This document shows positions 59,559-64,000 of a stretch of DNA of 64,000 nt, piece after piece. The translations under genes were made by a program, and so were the position numbers. The notes beneath the pieces are model-generated. The model searched no databases, was not told the DNA's origin, and saw only the letters and a program-made list of their open reading frames with translations. Every line of letters begins with the position of its first letter. Position 1 is the stretch's first letter. Origin of the DNA: Ramlibacter algicola (GTDB taxonomy: Bacteria; Pseudomonadota; Gammaproteobacteria; Burkholderiales; Burkholderiaceae_C); contig NZ_JAEDAO010000001.1 of the NCBI RefSeq assembly GCF_016641735.1, positions 3,162,001 to 3,226,000 on the forward strand, given 5' to 3'.

Positions 59559-60488
59559 ATGCAACCTGTGTACGACGTCACCGCCCTCGGCGAAGGCATG
59601 GTCGAGTTCAACCAGACCCGGCCGGGGGAGCGTGCGTGGCTCCAGGGGTTTGGCGGCGACACCAGCAATGCGGTGATCGCGGCGGCGCGGGCCGGGGCGC
59701 GGGCGGCGTACCTGTCGCGTGTCGGGGGCGACGAGTTCGGCGCGCTGCTGCTGGACCTCTGGCGTGCCGAAGGCGTCGACACCTCGGCGATCGAGAAGGA
59801 CGCGAACGCGCCGACCGGCCTGTACTTCGTGACGCACAGCTGCGGCGGCCACTCGTTCAGCTACCGGCGCAGCGGCTCCGCAGCCTCGCGCATGACCACC
59901 GCCTGGATCGAGCGGCCCGAGGTGCAGCAGGTGCTGCGCTCGACGAAATTCCTGCACGTGTCCGGCATCTCGCTGGCGATCTCGCCCGATGCACGCGAGT
60001 GCACGCTGGTCGCGATGCGCCATGCGCGCGACGGCGGCGCCCGCGTCAGCCTCGATGCGAACCTGCGCACCAAGCTTTGGCCCCTCGAGCACGCCCGCGA
60101 GGCGATCGACCATGCGCTGCGGCGTTGCGACGTCTACCTGCCCAGCCTGGAGGACGCGACGGCGCTGCATGGCACCAGCGATCCTGCGGCCATCGCGGAC
60201 TGCGCCCACCGCGCCGGCGTGTGCACGGTCGTCGTCAAGCTCGGCGCCGACGGCTGCGTCGTCAGCGAAGGCGGGCGGCTGCACCACGTGCATGGCCACC
60301 GCGTGCATGCGCTCGACGCCACCGGCGCCGGCGACTGCTTCTCGGGCAACCTGCTCGCGCGCCTGGCGGCCGGCGACGACACGCTGGTTGCCGCGCGCTA
60401 CGCCAATGCCGCCGCCGCGCTCGCGGTGCAGGGCTGGGGCGCCGTCGACCCGCTGCCGCGGCCGGACGCCGTGCGGGGCCTCGCGTGA
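59559..60488 (+). CDS. kdgK: 2-keto-3-deoxygluconate kinase (PfkB family)
   Basis: A 309-residue PfkB/ribokinase family kinase. It starts at ATG 59559 (MQPVYDVTALGEGMVEFNQT). The PfkB pattern is clear: GFGGDTSNAVIAAARAGARA (substrate site), VSLDANLRTKLWP, and ALDATGAGDCFSGNLLARLA (signature 2 with the catalytic Asp and anion hole). DANLRxKLW is characteristic of KDG kinases. It would phosphorylate 2-keto-3-deoxy-gluconate, possibly the galacto epimer too, to the 6-phosphate. Its TGA overlaps the GTG start of dgoK. Confidence 0.88.
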   Translation: MQPVYDVTALGEGMVEFNQTRPGERAWLQGFGGDTSNAVIAAARAGARAAYLSRVGGDEFGALLLDLWRAEGVDTSAIEKDANAPTGLYFVTHSCGGHSFSYRRSGSAASRMTTAWIERPEVQQVLRSTKFLHVSGISLAISPDARECTLVAMRHARDGGARVSLDANLRTKLWPLEHAREAIDHALRRCDVYLPSLEDATALHGTSDPAAIADCAHRAGVCTVVVKLGADGCVVSEGGRLHHVHGHRVHALDATGAGDCFSGNLLARLAAGDDTLVAARYANAAAALAVQGWGAVDPLPRPDAVRGLA

Positions 60489-61393
60489 GCCGCTGGGTCG
60501 CGCTGGACTGGGGCACGTCGTCATTGCGCGCCGCGCTGCTCGACGCCGACGGGACGGTCCTCGACCACCACGAGGCGCCGCAGGGCATCCTGCACGTCTC
60601 CGCCGGCGGCTACCCGAAGGTGTTCGCGTCGACGGTCGAACGCTGGTCCTTGCCGCGCGGCACGCTGTGCCTGGCCAGCGGCATGGTGGGCAGCCGCCAA
60701 GGCTGGCGCGAGGCGCCCTACGCTCCCTGCCCCGCCGGCCCGTCCGACCTCGCAGCGCGCCTTGCATGGATCGACGATGCGCCGGGCGGCCTGCGCGTGG
60801 GCATCGTGCCCGGTGTGTCGACCGACACCGGCGGCCTGCCCGACGTGCTGCGCGGCGAGGAAGTGCAGGTCCTGGGCGCGCTGGCGCTGCTCGGCCGGGA
60901 GGACGGCACCTTCGTGCTGCCCGGCACGCACAGCAAGTGGGTCGATGTGCGCGGCGGCCGCCTCGCCGCCTTCTCCACCTTCATGACCGGCGAGGTCTAT
61001 GGGCTGCTGCGGCGGCATTCGATCCTCGCGCGCACCATGCCCGAGGACGACGGGCCGCTGGACGAAGCGGCCTTCCTGCAGGGCGTGCAGCACGCGCGTC
61101 GCGCGCAGGGCCTGCTGCACGGCGCGTTCAGCGCGCGCACGCTGGCGCTGTTCGACTGGCTGGCGGCCGATGCGGCGCCTTCGTACCTGTCGGGCCTGGT
61201 GATCGGCGAGGAACTGCGCGCTTGCGACCTCGCCAACACCGGCCTCGATCCCGTCGTGGTCGGCAACCCCGCCCTCACGCGGCGCTACCAGCTCGGGCTG
61301 TCCGCGTACGGCCTGCACGCGGTGGTTCCGCCCGGGGAGCCGGCCTGGAGCGGCCTGCACCACATCGCGCGTGCCCTGGAGTCCACCCAATGA
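60485..61393 (+). CDS. dgoK: 2-dehydro-3-deoxygalactonokinase (DgoK)
   Basis: The 302-residue protein resembles E. coli DgoK along its length: SRWVALDWGTSSLRAALLDA (phosphate 1 motif), CLASGMVGSRQGWREAPYAP, VLRGEEVQVLGALALLG, VLPGTHSKWVDVRGGRLAAF, STFMTGEVYGLL and LSGLVIGEELRACD. It phosphorylates 2-keto-3-deoxygalactonate. The GTG start lies inside the previous stop (GTGA) and its stop overlaps the aldolase ATG (ATGA). Having both a KDG and a KDGal kinase in one operon suggests handling of both C4 epimers. Confidence 0.92.
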   Translation: MSRWVALDWGTSSLRAALLDADGTVLDHHEAPQGILHVSAGGYPKVFASTVERWSLPRGTLCLASGMVGSRQGWREAPYAPCPAGPSDLAARLAWIDDAPGGLRVGIVPGVSTDTGGLPDVLRGEEVQVLGALALLGREDGTFVLPGTHSKWVDVRGGRLAAFSTFMTGEVYGLLRRHSILARTMPEDDGPLDEAAFLQGVQHARRAQGLLHGAFSARTLALFDWLAADAAPSYLSGLVIGEELRACDLANTGLDPVVVGNPALTRRYQLGLSAYGLHAVVPPGEPAWSGLHHIARALESTQ

Positions 61394-62016
61394 ATTTCGA
61401 CGAAGCGTTCGACGCCTGCCCACTGGTGGCCATCCTGCGCGGCCTCACGCCGGCGGAGGCCGTGCCCGTCGGGCGGGCGCTGGTCGATGCGGGCTTTCGC
61501 ATCATCGAGGTGCCGCTCAATTCGCCCGATCCGCACGCCAGCATCGCGGCGCTCGCACAGGCCTTTCCGCAGGCGTGCATCGGCGCCGGCACCGTGCTGC
61601 ACCGGACGGCAGTGGGATCGGTGCAGGCCGCGGGCGGCACGCTGGTGGTGGCGCCGAACATCAACCCCGACGTCGTCATCGAAGCCCGCGAGCTGGGCAT
61701 CGCCTCGCTGCCCGGCGTCGCGACGCCGACGGAAGCGTTCACCGCCCTCGAAGCCGGCGCCACCGGCCTGAAGCTCTTTCCCGCGGAGATGATGGGACCG
61801 TCCGTGGTCAAGGCATGGCGCGCCGTGCTGCCGAAGGACACGCTGCTGCTGCCGGTGGGCGGCATCACGCCCGAGCGCCTGGCGCCCTACCTGGACGCCG
61901 GCGCCGACGGCTTCGGCATCGGCTCCGCGCTCTACCAGCCCGGCATCGCCATCGACGAGCTCACGCGTCGCGCGCAGGCGTTCATGAGCGCCTGGACCGG
62001 TACGATCCAGGCATGA
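61390..62016 (+). CDS. dgoA: 2-dehydro-3-deoxy-6-phosphogalactonate aldolase (DgoA)
   Basis: A 208-residue class I aldolase of the KDPG/KDPGal family. LVAILRGLTPAEAVPVGRAL, then FRIIEVPLNSPDPHASIAAL: the catalytic Glu and the PLNSP block are those of DgoA rather than Eda. GAGTVLH and VVAPNINPDVV follow, and the Schiff-base lysine is in TGLKLFPAEMMGPSVVKAWR. PVGGITPERLAPYLDAGADG binds the phosphate. It yields pyruvate and glyceraldehyde-3-phosphate. Being the only aldolase here, it may serve both kinases. Coupled to the SDR gene by ATGA. Confidence 0.93.
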   Translation: MNFDEAFDACPLVAILRGLTPAEAVPVGRALVDAGFRIIEVPLNSPDPHASIAALAQAFPQACIGAGTVLHRTAVGSVQAAGGTLVVAPNINPDVVIEARELGIASLPGVATPTEAFTALEAGATGLKLFPAEMMGPSVVKAWRAVLPKDTLLLPVGGITPERLAPYLDAGADGFGIGSALYQPGIAIDELTRRAQAFMSAWTGTIQA

Positions 62017-62798
62017 CCACGCCCTCCTCCACCGTGTCCTTCGGCCTGCAGGGCCGCGTGTGCATCGTCACCGGCGGCTCGCAGGGCATCGGCGAGGCAT
62101 GTGCGCGCCGCTTCGCGCGCGACGGCGCGGTTCCCGTCATCGCCGACATCGACCGCGAGCGCGGCGAGGCGCTGGCGCGCGAACTGGGCGGCACCTTCGT
62201 CGCCTGCGACGTCGGCGACAAGGCGCAGGTGGACGTGCTCATCGCGCAGACGCTCAAGCAGCACGGCCGCCTGGACGTGCTGGTGAACAACGCCGGCATC
62301 TTCAAGGCCGCCGAGTTCCTCGACGTCACCGAAGCCGACTTCGACGCCGTGCTGCGCGTCAACCTGAAGGGCGCGTTCCTGGCCGGCCAGGCCGCCGCGC
62401 GCGAGATGGCCAGGGCCGGCCGCGGCGCCATCGTCAACATGAGCTCGGTCAACGGCGTGCTCGCCATCCCCACCATCAGCAGCTACAACGTCAGCAAGGG
62501 CGGCATCAACCAGCTCACGCGCGTGATGGCGCTGGCGCTCGCCGACAAGGGCGTGCGTGTCAACGCGGTGGCGCCGGGCACCATCGCCACCGAGCTGGCC
62601 GCCAAGGCGGTGCTCACCAGCGACGAGGCGCGCGCGCGCATCCTGGGCCGCACGCCGATGAAGCGCCTCGGCGAGCCGTCCGAGATCGCGGACGTGGTGG
62701 CCTGGCTGGCCAGCGACGCGGCCAGCTACGTCACCGGCGAGATCGTCGTCGTCGACGGCGGCCGCATGACGCTCAACTACACGGTCCCCGTCAACTAG
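62013..62798 (+). CDS. SDR family sugar dehydrogenase
   Basis: A 261-residue classical SDR: GRVCIVTGGSQGIGEACARR (TGxxxGIG), DVLVNNAGIFKAAEFL (NNAG), NMSSVNGVLAIPTISSYNVS with YNVSKGG (Ser, Tyr, Lys catalytic triad), and VNAVAPGTIATEL. The family includes galactose, glucose and arabinose 1-dehydrogenases and KduD-like enzymes. In this operon it most likely oxidises an aldose to its lactone at the head of the pathway, or reduces a 2-keto-3-deoxy acid. No lactonase gene is seen nearby. Confidence 0.9.
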   Translation: MTTPSSTVSFGLQGRVCIVTGGSQGIGEACARRFARDGAVPVIADIDRERGEALARELGGTFVACDVGDKAQVDVLIAQTLKQHGRLDVLVNNAGIFKAAEFLDVTEADFDAVLRVNLKGAFLAGQAAAREMARAGRGAIVNMSSVNGVLAIPTISSYNVSKGGINQLTRVMALALADKGVRVNAVAPGTIATELAAKAVLTSDEARARILGRTPMKRLGEPSEIADVVAWLASDAASYVTGEIVVVDGGRMTLNYTVPVN

Positions 62799-62910
62799 AT
62801 CGCGCCTCCAGGTAGCCGTGCCGCTCCATGAAGAACGGCAGGTCCTGGGCCCAGAACGCCTCGCCGGCGGCAAAGGCAATTCGCGCTAGGGCCCGGCCCC
62901 GGACCGCGCC
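62791..62910 (-). pseudogene. Remnant of a PAS-domain (sensor) gene
   Basis: On the minus strand 39 codons read GAVRGRALARIAFAAGEAFW then AQDLPFFMERHGYLEARSS and a stop. This matches the second half of bacterial PAS domains of sensor kinases, where (E)GEATFxEDLPLVMERNGYxEE is a common block. There is no start, and neither the first half of the PAS nor any kinase domain is nearby. The stop lies inside the SDR gene end. It is best read as a fossil of a deleted gene, no longer functional. Confidence 0.55.
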
Positions 62911-62951
62911 GCGCGGACGGCACAATGCCGGCACAACGACGAGGAGCATCC

Positions 62952-64000
62952 ATGGGACACCCATGGCGCGTGGGAGCGCTGGTGCTGGCGACGCTGGGCA
63001 CCGCGCAGGCGCAGCAAGGGCCGGACGGCGGCGGCGAGGGCGTGCAGCTCGAACAGGTCGACGTCACCGGCCGGCGCGCCCTGCAGGACCGCTTCTTCGC
63101 GCCCGGCTCCATGGTCGTGCTCGACCGGCGCGACATCGAGAAGCTCGGCGCGTTCTCCATCGCCGACGTGCTGCGGCAGTTGCCGGGCGTGGTCGCCACC
63201 ACCAATGCGGACGGCAGCGTGGAGATCCGCATGCGCGGCATGGAACGCAGCGCCACCCAGATCCTGGTCGACGGCCAGCGGCAGGCGACGGGCCGCGGGC
63301 AGCTCGCGCTCGACCAGCTGCCGCCGGAGATGGTCGAACGCATCGAGGTCGTGCGTTCGCCGTCGGCGGAGTTCTCGGGCGCGACCGGCGGCACGATCAA
63401 CATCGTGTTGCGACAGGCGACGGTGCGGCGTGAAACGACGCTGCGCGTGACCGACAACACCGTCTGGGGGCGCCACGCGGCGCAGATCCATTTCTCACGC
63501 ACCGGGCCCCTCACCTCGCCACCGCCCGCGCCGGCCGGCGAGCCGGCGGAATCGCCGTGGGCCTACTTCCTCGCCGCCTCCAGCACCGGCGTCGTGCTCG
63601 GCTCGGACTCGCACTCGCGCGTCGACGGGCCCGCGGGCACGACGGTCAGCGACGGCGTGTCGCGCTACCGCCGCCAGGAATACGCACTGATCCCGCGCGT
63701 GAGCGGCAAGCTCGGTCCGCGCGACCAGCTCAGGCTGGCCGCCGTGCTGAACCGCTCCACCTTCGGCGGCACGCTGGGCACCGCCTCCGAGGCAGCTGGC
63801 GGCACACCGGTGGGCACGCTCGACCGGCAGGACCAGATGCGCCACTTCGCGCATTTCGCGATGGACTGGACGCACGGGTTCGATGGCAGCAAGGTCGAGA
63901 CCAGCGTCATGCGCAACGGATCGCGCGAGCACCTGGGACGCCTCGGCTCGGTGCTCACCGGCGCGTCCGCCGGCACCGGCTCGCTGTTCGACGACCGCCG
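62952..64000 (+). CDS. TonB-dependent outer-membrane receptor, N-terminal part
   Basis: The frame is open from ATG 62952 (GAGGAG site just upstream) to the window end, so about 350 residues are visible. A signal peptide (WRVGALVLATLGTAQAQQ) is followed by EGVQLEQVDVTGRRALQ and the plug domain (about 50-150): SMVVLDRRDIEKLGAFSIAD, VLRQLPGVVATTNADGSVEI, RMRGMERSATQILVDGQRQA, MVERIEVVRSPSAEFSGATG, GTINIVLR. Barrel strands begin afterwards. Such receptors import chelated iron, cobalamin or sugars with TonB energy. Next to a sugar operon, carbohydrate uptake is possible but not shown; the plug resembles siderophore receptors equally well. Confidence 0.9.
   Translation, partial: MGHPWRVGALVLATLGTAQAQQGPDGGGEGVQLEQVDVTGRRALQDRFFAPGSMVVLDRRDIEKLGAFSIADVLRQLPGVVATTNADGSVEIRMRGMERSATQILVDGQRQATGRGQLALDQLPPEMVERIEVVRSPSAEFSGATGGTINIVLRQATVRRETTLRVTDNTVWGRHAAQIHFSRTGPLTSPPPAPAGEPAESPWAYFLAASSTGVVLGSDSHSRVDGPAGTTVSDGVSRYRRQEYALIPRVSGKLGPRDQLRLAAVLNRSTFGGTLGTASEAAGGTPVGTLDRQDQMRHFAHFAMDWTHGFDGSKVETSVMRNGSREHLGRLGSVLTGASAGTGSLFDDR

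Overview
The window is very GC-rich, and nearly every gene has long open frames on the opposite strand. Gene content and order point to a betaproteobacterium of the order Burkholderiales, most likely family Comamonadaceae (Ramlibacter- or Variovorax-like). The clues are the polA / DUF2782 / thrB neighbourhood, a BPSS1780-type membrane protein, a DUF1631 protein, a membrane-anchored TAXI protein, and a Tad locus next to a PilZ protein. The genus is an inference. No rRNA, tRNA, CRISPR array, prophage or transposase was seen.

Layout. 1-10.9 kb is mixed housekeeping and accessory: the end of a peroxidase-related gene, N-formylglutamate amidohydrolase, an epoxide-hydrolase-like enzyme, a fused 5-oxoprolinase, a DUF4019 protein, two DUF4142 proteins, a Gly/Gln/Tyr-repeat protein, a ZIP metal transporter and a tautomerase. 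11-23.1 kb holds an atypical response regulator and a PilZ protein, then a complete-looking Tad/Flp pilus locus (prepilin peptidase, CpaB, secretin, small lipoprotein, Flp pilin, TadG-like, two TadE-like, CpaE, CpaF, TadB, TadC). 23.1-29.6 kb continues from tadC through overlapping start/stop codons into a lipid-linked glycan module: two GT-C-like membrane proteins, a methyltransferase, a small EamA flippase-like protein, a polyprenyl-phosphate GT2 and, on the other strand, an inositolphosphotransferase-like PAP2 protein. 29.6-38.8 kb has a HAD phosphatase, a winged-helix/DHFR-fold fusion, polA, thrB and small membrane or envelope genes. 39-51.9 kb has a P1 peptidase with a membrane-anchored TAXI protein, a broken DUF1631 paralogue, a Ser/Gly-rich secreted protein, ettA, a GT1 glycosyltransferase with an intact DUF1631 gene, rhlE, an NAD(P)-binding protein and a transglutaminase-like protein.

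52-62.8 kb is a sugar/sugar-acid catabolic unit. A FadR-type regulator diverges from a CUT1 ABC transporter (ATPase, Tat-type binding protein, two permeases). An IlvD/Edd aldonate dehydratase follows, then a KDG kinase, a KDGal kinase (DgoK), a KDPGal aldolase (DgoA) and an SDR dehydrogenase, the last four joined by 4-base overlaps. Together they could import a sugar, oxidise and dehydrate it to a 2-keto-3-deoxy acid, phosphorylate it and cleave it to pyruvate and glyceraldehyde-3-phosphate. The window ends inside a TonB-dependent receptor.

Non-coding structure is rich. A REP-like palindromic family, often paired head-to-head, lies just downstream of many genes. A second family is built on an ACGCAGAGGACGCAGAG core, and one copy forms a 107-bp hairpin inside the sugar operon. 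Between the dehydratase and the KDG kinase lies a 286-nt element closed by a 32-bp helix whose only three non-Watson-Crick positions are G-U pairs in plus-strand RNA. This is the strongest candidate here for something undescribed.
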